Shown here piece by piece: positions 9,335 through 20,263 of a stretch of 20,263 bases of DNA (position 1 is its first letter; each line of letters starts with the position of its first letter). The notes under the pieces were generated by a model. The model saw only the letters and a list, made by a program, of their open reading frames with translations, was not told where the DNA came from and did no database searches. The DNA lies in assembly GCA_025201805.1 (NCBI GenBank), contig MU619260.1, forward strand, positions 258,255 to 278,517, given 5' to 3'. Both the position numbers and the translations under genes were made by a program. This stretch comes from Parasitella parasitica. Its lineage: Eukaryota; Mucoromycota; Mucoromycetes; Mucorales; Mucoraceae.

Positions 9335-10757
9335 ATGTGGCAATTATGTGAGTGGATTTTTGATCGAAGTAGATCTGCTCAATTTTCTGAATCTTACGTT
9401 TCAAGGTTATGTTCTTTAAAGTCCATCTATTCCAGCATTTTTAAATGCACTAAAACCCTGGTAATTGCAAATGCTTATGTAGAAGTATTTCTTTCGTGAT
9501 ATTGATTTTTTTTTTCCTATATAGAAACAATCAAAAGCAACTTTTGAGACATCGGCCATCGCTGCCACCACTGCTTTTGCAGACTGTGCCGTACTTACTA
9601 TTACTGAACTTGCTAATAGCAGTATTGGTGTTAGTGATAATCTTGATGAAGGTGATAATGTTACTATCAAACCCGATAAAGCTGACAACACTGACGGTGA
9701 TACTGTTGAGGTTGCTGAAAATGCTAATGACAATGCTGGTGAAATTGATAATGCTAATGTTATTGCTGGTGAAGTCGCTGATACCGGTGATACTATCGCT
9801 AATGATACTATTGACTGCATCCGCTCTCGGCTTACCTCTCTAAAGCAAAGTTGTTTTCGGACCATGAAGAAATTTATAAATTGCTTATGTCAGGTTGTGT
9901 CAATATGAATGCTGTCCAAAGATCTCAGTATAAGCGTATTCTCACTGAAAGCGACTACGATAATATTATCCAGCAATGTTACCAAATGAAACAGTTCGAG
10001 CCTATTCCCACTGAGATTGATCTTATCATTAATGAGATATTTGATGCTTTGTTGCCTTTTATATTTGAGTAGGTTTTATGTCATTTATTCGAGCTTACGG
10101 TCTTACTGATATCTTTAAATTCTAGTCGTAATACAAATCAGGCTATTAGTACTATTGATACAATGAAAGCAGCAGTTCAAGATAAAAAGTCCACCAGATA
10201 TATCATTCACGATATTGTTTCACACATGTAGGTAACTCTATTCTATCAAAACATTATGAAAAGAAAAGTAGTAACTGAAAATCTCATTCATACGCATATA
10301 GCATATCTAACATGGCATGTCGGGAAAATCAAACATTGAGTTTAAGAAAGCAGCAGTATAAGACAATTTAGTGAATCATCAGCAAAGCAAAAATATCAGG
10401 ATTAATAGCTGCATTCTCAACCAGGTTAACTTGATGACTGACTCAACAGACAACACTATTTTATACTATGACTTTATCGAAAGACATGGATATTTGGCTC
10501 AATTATTTGAGTATAAAGATGTTTATATATGTCAAAAGCTACAATCTATCACTATCCCTACCTGTATGCTTGAATTGGAATTATTTCGTTTATCTCTGAA
10601 GTTTATGTTCGTTTGGAAATATCACATAATTAACTTGGACAACAAAATCATTCTCGCCAAGTTGAACAAAGAACAACAGTTCCTGCCTGCAGACATTAGC
10701 AGTACGATTAGTCCTTCTCGTTCTCCACCTCATAATGTTCAGCCAGTTCAGGTGTAG
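9335..10757 (+). CDS. Unrecognised protein, predicted 7 exons, about 374 aa
   Basis: I do not recognise this gene. A consistent model is exons 9335-9460, 9525-9786, 9846-10068, 10126-10227, 10302-10355 and 10400-10757, i.e. six segments, or seven if the long acidic exon is split at another of its repeated donors. Introns are 44-74 nt with GT-AG ends, and all phases match. The protein starts MWQLCEWIFDRS. Residues about 65-129 are acidic and rich in Asp, Asn, Ala and Thr. Next come SDHEEIYKLLMSG, a helical-looking part with DALLPFIFD and IIHDIVSH, and a C-terminal part with ILYYDFIERHGYLAQLFEY and TCMLELELFRLSLKFMFVWK. It ends with a Ser/Pro-rich tail. The frame stays open past the TAG for 19 codons. 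The intron in the acidic region (9787-9845) and the 44-nt intron (10356-10399) are least sure. It could be a decaying gene. Confidence 0.5.
9591..9800 (+). repeat. Low-complexity GAT/AAT/GCT codon repeat
   Basis: About 210 bases are built from gataatgct-like and ggtgat-like triplets. Because of this three-base rhythm the stretch is open in several frames on both strands. In the favoured frame it encodes an acidic Asp/Asn/Ala/Thr-rich segment of the unrecognised protein. It contains several ggtga sites that could all serve as donors in the same phase, so the exon end here is ambiguous. Confidence 0.6.
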
Positions 10758-11945
10758 TTGTCGCCTTCTAATGCTAACAAGAGAACTCGTTTCGTGTTTG
10801 AGGAGGACCAAAAATAATTTAATTTCAATGCTCACACTGTAATCCTTCATTACATTTAATCAAGTAGTTTTTTAATTATAATGCATGTATACCTTATCCA
10901 TTTGATATCCTATTATAAGCACTGTGATTACGAGGAAAGATTTAAATTTAGTCAAAATATAACAATTACTATAATTAAAAAGACAAGAGACGATGTTAAC
11001 ACAAACATGTCAATTGTGGCATCACCATTGCTAGGCCTTAATTTATCTTTGCCCTTTCACTTTGTGAAAAAAAAAAATATTATTTTTTCCCAAAATGATA
11101 GACAGAAGTTTCTAATTGTATAAAACGTTTGCATGTTGCTATAGAATTCGTATATAATCATTCCACAAATCCACATGATGAAATTGCAATCACTACCATG
11201 CGCCAGCCAAAGCTCTCTGTTATTGTACACATTATTTGAAATGTATCTGATAAAGTTTTGCTTTTCCTGATAGGCTCATATAGTTTATCATCAACTGTTT
11301 CTTTTAGATCAATTCAAATAACAATGACCAAGATCTTGCTCACAAGAAGTAGTACAATATCCAGTGGTTACAGGGCCAAACCAGGCCAACCTGAAGGATA
11401 AAAAAATAATCCGTTTCTAATTGATAAGCTATGTTTGAGAATAGGACCTATTTATCTTAAAAAACATATGTCTGATACTTTTTCATCAATATCTCTTAAG
11501 ATAATATATGTGGAGAAGACAATCTACAATGCACAAGAAGTGCCAAATTGTTTTACCTTGTTGAAATGCACCAGATAGTAACTACGATCTTCTGGGGAGT
11601 CATTTAGTGCATTTCTAAGCATTTAAATTGTTTATAAAGAGTGTAAATTCAATCGAAGCGGTGAAAACAGGTAGATTGGCGATCATTAAGTGTGATGTCG
11701 ACATGCTGGTATTTGTGATCCTTTCCAAGAGCTAATTGATAGTTCCAACTGCAATTTAAAGGCTACTTGTATTTCATGGTTTGTCAACTCCCGTGCCCTT
11801 GTTTCATTTGGCATAGGACGTTATTGAATATGCAGTTTATGTAATATTCATAAGCCATCATCAACCAATGCGGAGCATAAGACTAATTGGTTGACTGGCT
11901 CTTTCAACGCTTCTTTCCAGTTTGATAATTTTTCAACCACTCATC
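10758..11945. other. Intergenic stretch, no supported gene
   Basis: This is 1.19 kb of AT-rich DNA between the unknown gene and the SPF45-like gene. The first 60 bases stay in frame with the unknown gene past its stop. An 80-codon ATG frame at 10881-11123 and a stop-to-stop frame of about 45 codons around 11100-11240 have AT-rich, chance-like composition, with no recognised motif. I see no RNA gene or mobile element. The promoter of the next gene should lie in the last few hundred bases. Confidence 0.55.
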
Positions 11946-13423
11946 ATGGCTTTTTCACTTTATGGGGCATTACCTCCATCCAAATCAGATAAAACAGTCG
12001 ATAATACCAAAAAAGAGACATCATCTGGTCAACCAAATGGGCTATACTCGTCTTTGCCTGCACCAGAATCAGGGCCCACCATTTTTCAAAGTAATTCTCA
12101 GTCGTCGTCTTTAACAACAACAACAGCAACAACAGCAACAACAGCAACAACAGTAGCAGCAGCAGCAGTTTCAAACACATCAGAATCGACTTCTGTCTCG
12201 AATAATCACCCAGCTAAACAACCAGGTAAGGTAGCCAAGATGGAAATGATGAAATGAATGCTTAATCGAGCGCTTAGGATGGTCTGCCATCAATACCTTT
12301 AGACCCGTTTTACGCAGACCTACGATCCAAGCAAAACCAAAGCTCAACAGGCCCTTTATTCCTGCTGGAGCAACTCTTGTTTCGACAAAAACAATTACAA
12401 AGGAGGACAGAGAAAAGGAACGACTGGTTGAATCTGAAGCGATAAAAGCCTCTTCTGCCGACGAGCACAAGAAAAACGACAATATTGATTTAGGTGCAAT
12501 TCCATTGTTGACGACTGCAGACGATGTCAATGGATTTCGTGCAACGCAAAAGGCAGGTAAAAAGAAAAAGAAAGGTTTGAAAGCTGCTGCAGCCGCACCT
12601 CCCCAGGCTATTGTGTTTAATATGCTGGAAGATTACGACCCTCATCGACCCAATGACTATGAACAATACAAGGAGGAGCGCAAAGAATTAAAGGAACAGC
12701 AAAAAAGAAAGAGAGAGTGGGAAAAGAAGCAGGATATGGATGGATCATGGTCAAGGTCTCGTTCAAGATCATATTCTGGATCTAGGTCCAGATCCAGAAC
12801 AGCAAGCCCTGAGAGACACACACCACTGGCGCCCAAGCAGGGTACCAATGCGACAAGAATTAATGTCAACGAAACAGCGGATGATGCCTATATGCGAAGA
12901 CTAAAGATGAGCCAACAGCAACAGCCGCTGCCACAGGTGATGCCCGATCCACCGAGGTAAGTAAGCACACTACATATTCAGGTAAATACACAAATATTTA
13001 GTCTGTTTCTGTAGAGCGCAAGAACTGCATCCAGCGCAACACAGCCTTGTTGCTGATAGTAGAAAAGATACGCCATCTCAGGTCATTTTGCTCACCAATA
13101 TGGTTGGACCAGGCCAAGTGGATGACATGTTGCAAGAGGAAACAGCAGAAGAGTGCTCAAAGTACGGAAAGGTCGAGAGGTGTCTTATATTCGAAGTGCC
13201 CCGAGGAAAGATTAGTGATGAGCAATCAGTTCGTATTTTTGTTCAATTTTCCAGCGCAGAGTCGGCAAGAGACGCCATCCAGGATTTAAACGGCCGGTTC
13301 TTTGGCGGCCGAATAGTGTCTGCGAAATTTTTTGACATTAAGCGATTTGAGAAGCTGGATCTGGCCCCTTGCAAGGAGGAGCTATACCAGCAAAGTCAAG
13401 AGGGGGGCCACTGCGCAGTCTGA
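11946..13423 (+). CDS. RBM17: SPF45/RBM17-like splicing factor, UHM at the C-terminus, 3 exons, 455 aa
   Basis: Exons are 11946-12225, 12278-12956 and 13015-13423; the introns are 52 and 58 nt and the phases fit. The N-terminus MAFSLYGALPPSK matches the short start motif of SPF45 proteins. It is followed by a Thr/Ala run, WSAINTFRPVLRRPTIQAKPK, the IVFNMLEDYDPHRPNDYEQYK region, an SR-rich stretch (about residues 250-271) and NETADDAYMRRLKMS. The C-terminus (about 341-440) is a U2AF-homology motif: acidic helix EETAEECSKYGKVERCLIFE, DEQSVRIFVQF, and the R-x-F site as Arg414-Phe415-Phe416 in LNGRFFGGR. UHMs of this family bind tryptophan-containing ligand motifs of SF1, U2AF65 and SF3B1 and affect 3' splice-site choice. 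Known SPF45 proteins carry a G-patch before the UHM. Here only about 30 residues lie between MRRLKMS and the UHM, and no G-patch is visible. Confidence 0.9.
12113..12168 (+). repeat. CAA/CAG-type trinucleotide repeat inside the SPF45-like gene
   Basis: An aca/gca triplet run encodes a Thr/Ala tract in the disordered N-terminal part of the splicing factor. Such runs vary in length between strains. The frame is kept. Confidence 0.8.
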
Positions 13424-13639
13424 AAAATGGGTGTAGTAGTAATGGTGTTGGATTGTAATTTTGGGCCTTGAATTCATAAAACCTCCTTTCTTTATCTTTT
13501 CTTTTTACGAGTTGTGTTTACAGCAATAATGAATGGGTAAAATGTCAATTTTTCTTTTAACATGTAAAAGTGAACTGTATCAATTAATGGCTCGTCTTGT
13601 GTAAAAAGATTGGACTATGACTTGCATTCTCGCATTCTA

Positions 13640-16600
13640 ATGAGTCTGGCAGGTGTGCTGGCTGACTCGAGAGCCAAAACAACAGACGATGAAGTGGAAA
13701 GGCTATTATCGAAATGCCCCGACATTACTGTGATTCCAATGGAGGATATAAACATCAGTGTGCCCAGCCAGCAGTCTAGTGCTGGACGCATGGTATCTAT
13801 ATTTTATGCTGGTTTGTACAAAACTCCTCTACTGACACGCTTCATATAGACCCACCGCTATCAGCAAACTTTGGATGCTTTGATCAGATACACCGCGGGT
13901 GCTACTGAAGATAGACAAGTTGAACTTGTACCTCGAATTCTCAGCTATTTAAAGCATCTGCCAAGCTACGAATGGGACGAGCAGATTTTCACCACGGGCT
14001 CCACACTACCCGACAATGTTACTTACTGCCTTGTTTCTGGCTTATTAGACATTGCCCACCAACGCTTTGCATTGCGACACACCATATACGACACACTGTG
14101 GAACTATGGAAAATGCATTATTAATTTCATGGACACAACCAGCAAGGAATACATTGTCTATTTTATACTCCCTTCTTTGGCAGGTTTAGCCCGTGCATTG
14201 CAAGTGTCGCCTTATTTATACAAAGCCTATCAACTTCAAGCTCTCTGTGAATACATGCAGCCATTGATAGTGGACAAGACACTGGAGAACATTAGAAATG
14301 CCATTGATGGTTGTTTAAAAGATTGCGATATTGCAGCCTACAGCAGACGTGTTTTGGAGAGTTACTGGGAAGCAGGAATGCCTCTTGGCTCGAATAGAAT
14401 CATTCATGATCTGCTCATCATTCTCAGAAACGTCACTGCTCGTGTTATTGCTATCTCAGACCCTACAAATGATCAGCATGAGCAAGTCAGCCTAGAGAAA
14501 CTGCATCTCACGACAAACATTGAAGGCGCATGGTCGGATTTGATGAAAAAAGCAGCAGAAGGCGTGCGACCCCTAGGCGATCAAGTTTCTGAGACGGAAA
14601 AGAAGCTAAACAAGAGCCTCAGAGGCATCTATGTCATGAGTTTGGGCTATTTTGATGATATCAGAAAATACGCCGTGAAGCGAGAGAACGAAGGCAAGAA
14701 ATGGTCGCTTGATTCATACATGAAGGAGATTATGGGCACAAGTCTCCAAGTAGCAGGATTGTCCTCTGTCTACTTGCACCAAGTAGATGATGTGCTGATC
14801 AACTATGTCTACGAGTGTCTGTTCAAGAATCCCAATGGCAGCGACGCTTGGGTTCATGTTGCCTCTCTTGATACAGCTGTTCTCTTGGCAATAAAGTAAG
14901 TGTGTGCTCCTAAAGGTTATGTGCAGCATGTGTCTAATCGTCTTCTAGTTTCCCGGCTTTAAACAACAAAATGACTAAAACTATCTGCCGCTATCTGGCT
15001 ACACCATCGCCAGTGTTTGAATTGGTTACAGGATTGGATCAACAAACAATGACCATGCAAAAGTTCGCCATTGTTCGTTTAGCCCAATGTGTGCAGGTAA
15101 GTCCAATCCATAAATATACATGTCACCCCTGACCCAACTAATCATCTCGGCAAAGACTCAAGCCGCAACGCAAATGCGTCAAGCCGCCAACTCGACCTTT
15201 TATGCTCTTTTGAATGAAATTACTCGCTTTTCCGATGAAGATACGGGCAGCAAGCAACCGTCTCTAGTGCACTCAAACAGCATTTCAGGTGCCCCTGCTG
15301 TCGAGCTTTTAAATGAATCGCAAAAGCAACAAGTTTGTGTCAATGCACTATCTGCTATTGTCGGCGTAGCTGTTTATCTCGAGGATGAGTCGGTAAGTGA
15401 GCTATAGAACGAGCCACTGATATTATAAGCCAACCACATTGCTTTGTATAGATTATATCCCAGGCGTATTCCGTACTGTCGTTGCGTCGTAAATCCTTTT
15501 CTATTTCAGCAATTACAACACTAACTAGCAGCCTTGTTGATCTTGCACTTGTTAGCTCGCTGAGTGTGTTTCGCGATATCATCAACTTGTTCTCGGTACT
15601 AAGTAGAGAGTCTCTCATGGTGGACAACAAGCAGCTCACATCAGCCATCCTCGACGCCCAGTTTGACCTCGCTAAAAGACTGTCAGATAAGCCTGAGCAT
15701 TACGATTGCTACCTCAGCAACATGCTGGGACTTTTCGTGGAGAATGGCAACACAATTCAGCGCATGATTAGTAAAAACAAAAAGGAATCGGAATTGCCCT
15801 GGATAACCAAACTAGGCAAGCTTTTACCAGTGATTCGCACTCTGCTGGAGCATGATGACTTTAATCCTCATTTGAACCCGAGCGAAGACACTGTATCTCT
15901 CTTCCGCAACACTTGGTTTCATTGTGTTTTGTTTGGTTTTGTAACGGAATCAATATGGATCCGGGAATGGCACGATTCAATGCTTCTTATCGCCAAAAAG
16001 ACACCTGCTCTTGTCATTGAAAGCGCCACAAATTACCTCGAGAGTGATTTGGAGTACAATTCTGTATTGCGCGGGGCAAACACTTCTGATCGAGATATTG
16101 GACTGTTGCGACAGAAGCTAACGACATTTTTGCCAGCACTGGCATATGACACCAAGAACTTTTCGTTTGCTCAAATTGTGTTTGCACTTAGTGTCTACCA
16201 CATTGAGATGATGAGAAGTAAAGCGGGCGACTGCAGCTATATCCTGCGTTATTTTATGAACGATGGCGTCAGCAACAGCACCATGTCCAATTGTCTAGAG
16301 ACTATCGCAGATCGAGTGGTAACTGCTTATATCAAGGATGCTTCATACAAAGCTGCGTTTCAAAATCTGGACAGTGAACTGCGCACCCAAATGACCAATC
16401 TGCTCAAACTGTGCTGCCATCGCCTACGCAAGGTGCATTCCTTGGCTGTCAGAATATCAGAACGCATTGTAACAACATTTCCTCAGGTTTTTGCCGAGAA
16501 ATCACTCATCACCTTGCTGCTGGAGCTGGTGCAACTTCTCTGGCTGAGTTGCGAAGCTGAATACCGTGACGAATACTACCCTACGTTCCAGTTTACATCG

Positions 16601-19600
16601 CCCCGAGTTGGCATTAGTATAGAGCTGGGCGATTCATTCAATTATCGCAAGGATATCTGTTCTCATATGTATGAAAATGGCAAAAAATGGCTTCAAATAT
16701 CCATGGATCGTGCTCCCATGGAGATCAATGGCCTTTTGCAGGACTACCTTGCTGAATATGTGCGTTATGATCCCGGGGTTCCTATTGATTCAGCACATCT
16801 GGGCAGAACGTTGGCTTTGGAAGTAGGCAAAGCAGCAGCCAAGAATGACATGACAGTTGATTTTGTGCCTCGTGTGCGTGGCGTTCATTTGGATGATTCT
16901 TCTGACTTTGTGGACGGATTTACCTCAAGACGCTACTTTATTGGAGAAGTGAGTGGCATTGAGTATCTGGCAGGAATGCGCCATGGTGCCGACAAACTGC
17001 CCGACAACAATACCGGCACTGGTCTGACTGAACAGGTGCCTATTGTCTGTAACACATTGCAGGCACTTTTAGATGATGTCAAGCAAAAGCGTAAAGTCCC
17101 CGTAGATCGTTTGCGACGCACGATGCTCCAAGCAGCTAGTTTTATCGTGTCTTTGCCCACCATTCATCCTGATCTGATTACGTACATAGTGCGTATTCCT
17201 GTCCATATATTTACCCCCGAGTCATTGGAAATTGGTACAGACGTATGGAATTGGGTTCTTGTTGAAAGATCAGACATTGAAAAACGCTTGATGGTGGAAA
17301 TTCTAAATATGTGGAGCTGGGCCCAGAGATACAGAAAGGGTCTGTTTTCTCCCAAAATGAATGCAAAACATCCTTTTGTGAGCAGAATGACCTATGCCCC
17401 TTCCGATAGATCGATCATTGAGAAAAGCAACCGCAACATGACACGCCTCTTTACGCCTCATGTCGTTTGGATCAAGTTCTTGACCAGTCGATTCTACGCC
17501 ATTCGCCATCGCAGCAAGCATCTAATCAACATGCTGATTCGTCTGCTGCAAGATACTTTTCACAATTCGCATTTGATGAGTACCCACCCTTTTGCCCGTC
17601 TTCCCCGGTTCCAATTGCTCTTTTTGGGCATGAAAATCCTTCATTCTGCTCAGATGGAAGCATTGGCAGAGTACCGCTTCCGTTCTCTTGTATATGGCTC
17701 TGCTTTCAACTGGTTTTCGTTACCGCCCAAATGGCATTATGGCTCGCGAAAGAGCTATGCATTGGTAGAGCAAAAGATGCTTACAGACTTTTACGGCGTT
17801 GTCATCAACGACACACCTCGCCTAAAAGATCTAGTCACTAGCTCTACCTTTCGTAACAGTAGCTCGAAAATTGCCTCTGGTCTCTACATGTTCCTGAGCG
17901 ACAAAACCAAGGATGACATTTTGCGAGAACACAAACTGACAAAACGATTACTCTTACTACTGCTGGATAGTGAGTTATCCCGTCTTTCTGTTTGGTGCAA
18001 TCCGTTGAACGCAGTTGGTCCTGGCTATCCTGCAAACTACATTGGAAATACTGAGAAATCATTTACCACTGACGACAGCTGGAAGGAAATGGTTCGCTTT
18101 GCATGGGAGACGTCTCCCAAGGTAGCTGTTCAGATGGCTGCACGATTTGTGCAAGTTGCAGTACAAAGAGAGCTGCACACGTTGATCGCCAACAACACCC
18201 TGGATGTAGTAGATGTTCCTGAGGCGCTAGAGATTCTGCTAGGGGAAAAAGTGCAACCTAATGCCAAGCTCGACTTGCGTTACTTAAAGTACTGGGCTCC
18301 TGTTCCTGCAATCACTGCTGCAAACTACTTTATGCCAGCTTACGGCAACCATCCTCTGATCTTGCAGTATGCTATGCGTAGTTTGGAATATTATCCCGTC
18401 GATACAGTATTCTTTTACGTACCGCAAATTGTGCAGGCGCTTCGTTATGATGAGTACGGCTATGTCGAAAGATATATCATGGAAGCAGGACAGGTATCCC
18501 AATTATTTGCACATCAAATCATATGGAATATGAGCGCCAACTTTTATGTTGATGCTGATAAAGAGTGTATCAAGGTAAAACGTGTCCATCTCTGTTCAAG
18601 TAGTCGCCGTCGCTGTATTAATGTCCCTTTTATCAATAGCCTGATCCATTGAAGCCTACTCTTGAAAAAATCATCAACAACTTGGTATCGTCATTTACTG
18701 GGTCTGACCGTGATTTTTATGAACGTGAATTCAAGTTCTTTGGCGACGTTACAGCCATCTCGGGTTATTTGAAAGAGTACATCAAATACGGTCAAACCGA
18801 AAAGAAGCCTATGCAAAAGGTAAGGATGGCACACAGTCGAGGATTTTGCAGCTACCAACTTGCCCTTATATAGAAACGTTTGGACGAAGAACTCGCCAAG
18901 ATCAAAGTGGACGTTGGTGTCTATCTTCCCAGCAATCCTGATGGTCATGTGGTTGACATCAATCGTTCCTCAGGCCGTCCGTTGCAAAGCCATGCCAAAG
19001 CACCTTTTATGGCCACATTCAAGATTGAAAAGGAAAAGGAGCAAGAGGAGGCCATTGATGACAACCTCGATGACGATTCGCAAAAGTCGGTAATTACGCT
19101 CTGGCAAAGCGCTATCTTCAAAGTGGGTGACGATTGTCGTCAAGACGTACTTGCCTTGCAGTTAATTGCCGTATTCAAAAACATTTTTACTAGCATTGGC
19201 ATGGATTTGTACGTGTATCCCTATCGTGTCGTTGCTACTGCTCCAGGTCGCGGTGTCATTGATGTCATCCCCAGATCCATCTCTCGAGACCAATTAGGCC
19301 GTGAAAAGGTCAATAGTATGTACGATTATTTCGTTGCCAAATACGGAGGACCCAATTCTATCGACTTTCAAAGAGCAAGGACTAACTTTGTCCAAAGCGT
19401 AGCAGCTTACTCTTTGATTTCGTATCTGCTGCAGTTTAAGGACCGTCATAATGGCAACATTATGCTGGATGATGATGGCCATATCATCCACATTGATTTT
19501 GGTTTCATTTTTGATATTGCCCCTGGTGGCATTGGTTTTGAAAGCTCTCCATTCAAGCTAACAACGGAAATGGTTCAAGTAATGGGCGGTAATTCTGAGG

Positions 19601-19881
19601 AGCAAGCATTTAAACAGTTTTCTGAGCTTGTTATCAAGGGATATCTTGCTTGTCGTCCCTATGCCGAGCTCATTATGCAATTGGTAACACTAATGTTGCA
19701 GTCAGGCTTGCCTTGCTTTAAGGGTGAAACTATCAAGAGGATGCGCACACGTTTCCAGACGGACAAATCTGACAGAGTGGCAGCTGATTTCATGATTCAA
19801 AGAGTCAAGGATTCATTTGAAAATCAAAGAACCGTATTATATGATTACTTTCAAAAGGTTACTAACGGTATTCCGTATTAG
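13640..19881 (+). CDS. STT4: Phosphatidylinositol 4-kinase III alpha (Stt4/PI4KA), 7 exons, about 1964 aa
   Basis: This lipid kinase makes PI4P from phosphatidylinositol; in yeast and animals it acts at the plasma membrane with Efr3 and Ypp1/TTC7. Exons are 13640-13792, 13850-14895, 14949-15096, 15156-15392, 15452-18574, 18640-18819 and 18874-19881; introns are 53-65 nt and all phases close. The first 1300 or so residues are helical-repeat-like. Then come the accessory helical region (LRYLKYWAPVPAITAANYF, LRYDEYGYVERYIM) and the kinase: ATP-binding Lys1712 in FKVGDDCRQD, catalytic loop DRHNGN (1819-1824) and activation-loop DFG (1837-1839) in HIDFGFIFD. It ends in NGIPY, like PI4KA proteins. 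Length fits the family. The start is uncertain: the frame runs upstream, without an ATG, through a TTG at 13610 that gives a conserved-looking DYDLHSRIL. The first ATG in frame is 13640. Confidence 0.93.
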
Positions 19882-20215
19882 TAATGTTGGTTTTAATTGA
19901 CAACTATAACATAAAACTGTCCTTGAGGCCAATATATATATATATATAAATAAAAAATAAAAAAGTATGTACATCATGTACCGTATATGCAGATATTGGT
20001 TCATTATTATAGCATAGATACATGCTTGTCTATATACATTTATATTATAGTCATTAATATCTTATTCGTCATCATGCTAACCTTTGGTTTTTAACGCTAT
20101 TATTATGTATACAAAGGACACATTTTTTTGTCTATTATGCCATGGGTGAATGGATCAGCAAATGTTGATTTAAGCCCTTGAATCAGTTCAACTTTGGTGT
20201 ATATTTACAGGATTA

Positions 20216-20217
<2 letters not shown>
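19882..20217. other. 3' flank of the PI4K gene, no gene seen
   Basis: This AT-rich stretch follows the PI4K stop. It includes a (TA) run at 19932-19948 followed by aataaaaaataaaaaag, a plausible poly(A)-signal region for that gene. I see no coding frame or RNA gene. Confidence 0.6.

Positions 20218-20263
<46 letters not shown>
20218..20263. repeat. Poly(T) tract at window end
   Basis: The window closes with 46 T. With the opening A run it suggests a contig bounded by homopolymers, or padding by the assembler. Confidence 0.9.

Noticed and set aside
9416-9865. 149-codon minus-strand frame with ATG, Ser/Ala/Leu-rich
   Set aside because: It is explained by the triplet-rhythm repeat; the plus strand offers a spliced model with protein-like exons on both sides. 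Kept only as an observation.
10881-11123. 80-codon ATG frame
   Set aside because: AT-rich composition (Ile, Asn, Lys, Phe), no motif and no neighbouring exon that joins in phase; likely chance.
11100-11240. About 45 codons open between stops, protein-like near its end
   Set aside because: No start codon at the beginning, no clear splice partner, and the length is within chance for this base composition.
8273-11945. Search by eye for tRNA genes, CRISPR arrays, transposon ends or transposase motifs
   Set aside because: No tRNA A/B box pair, no regular repeat-spacer array and no terminal inverted repeats or transposase motifs were seen.

Overview
The window looks like nuclear DNA of a filamentous fungus, most likely an early-diverging one such as Mucoromycota. 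Genes are compact and cut by short GT-AG introns (44-79 nt). Intergenic DNA is AT-rich. The protein set (Tctex-type dynein light chain, SPF45-type splicing factor, Stt4-type PI 4-kinase, a long C2H2 array) is eukaryotic. The lineage is my inference from gene style, not from a marker gene. The window starts in an A tract and ends in a T tract, so it may be a whole assembly contig.

Left part (1-8272): a small plus-strand gene for a Tctex1/DYNLT dynein light chain (265-806, 4 exons) converges on three tandem minus-strand genes. Read in transcription order these are a CDA-superfamily deaminase (8272-7613, no intron), a 979-residue protein with 16 long-spaced C2H2 zinc fingers and a PIP-box-like N-terminus (7457-4449, 2 exons), and a 1008-residue M16 metallopeptidase with an HxxEH site (4348-839, 9 exons). 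Gaps between these genes are only 33-155 bp.

Middle (8273-11945): an AT-rich accessory stretch. I reconstruct a seven-exon gene of unknown function (9335-10757), with an acidic Asn/Asp/Ala-rich segment and a stop codon that may be premature. On either side are about 1 kb stretches with no supported gene. The left one contains a possible decayed coding patch.

Right part (11946-19881): two plus-strand housekeeping genes. One is an SPF45/RBM17-like splicing factor with an SR-rich segment and a C-terminal UHM but no visible G-patch (3 exons, 455 aa). The other is a phosphatidylinositol 4-kinase III alpha (Stt4/PI4KA) of about 1964 aa in 7 exons, with an intact kinase domain.

The genes do not form a pathway; they are neighbours in a compact genome. 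The least ordinary items are the zinc-finger protein with its PCNA-binding-like motif, the unrecognised seven-exon gene, the G-patch-less SPF45, and the unclear start of the PI4K gene. All splice structures come from reading frame, splice consensus and remembered family patterns, without transcript data.
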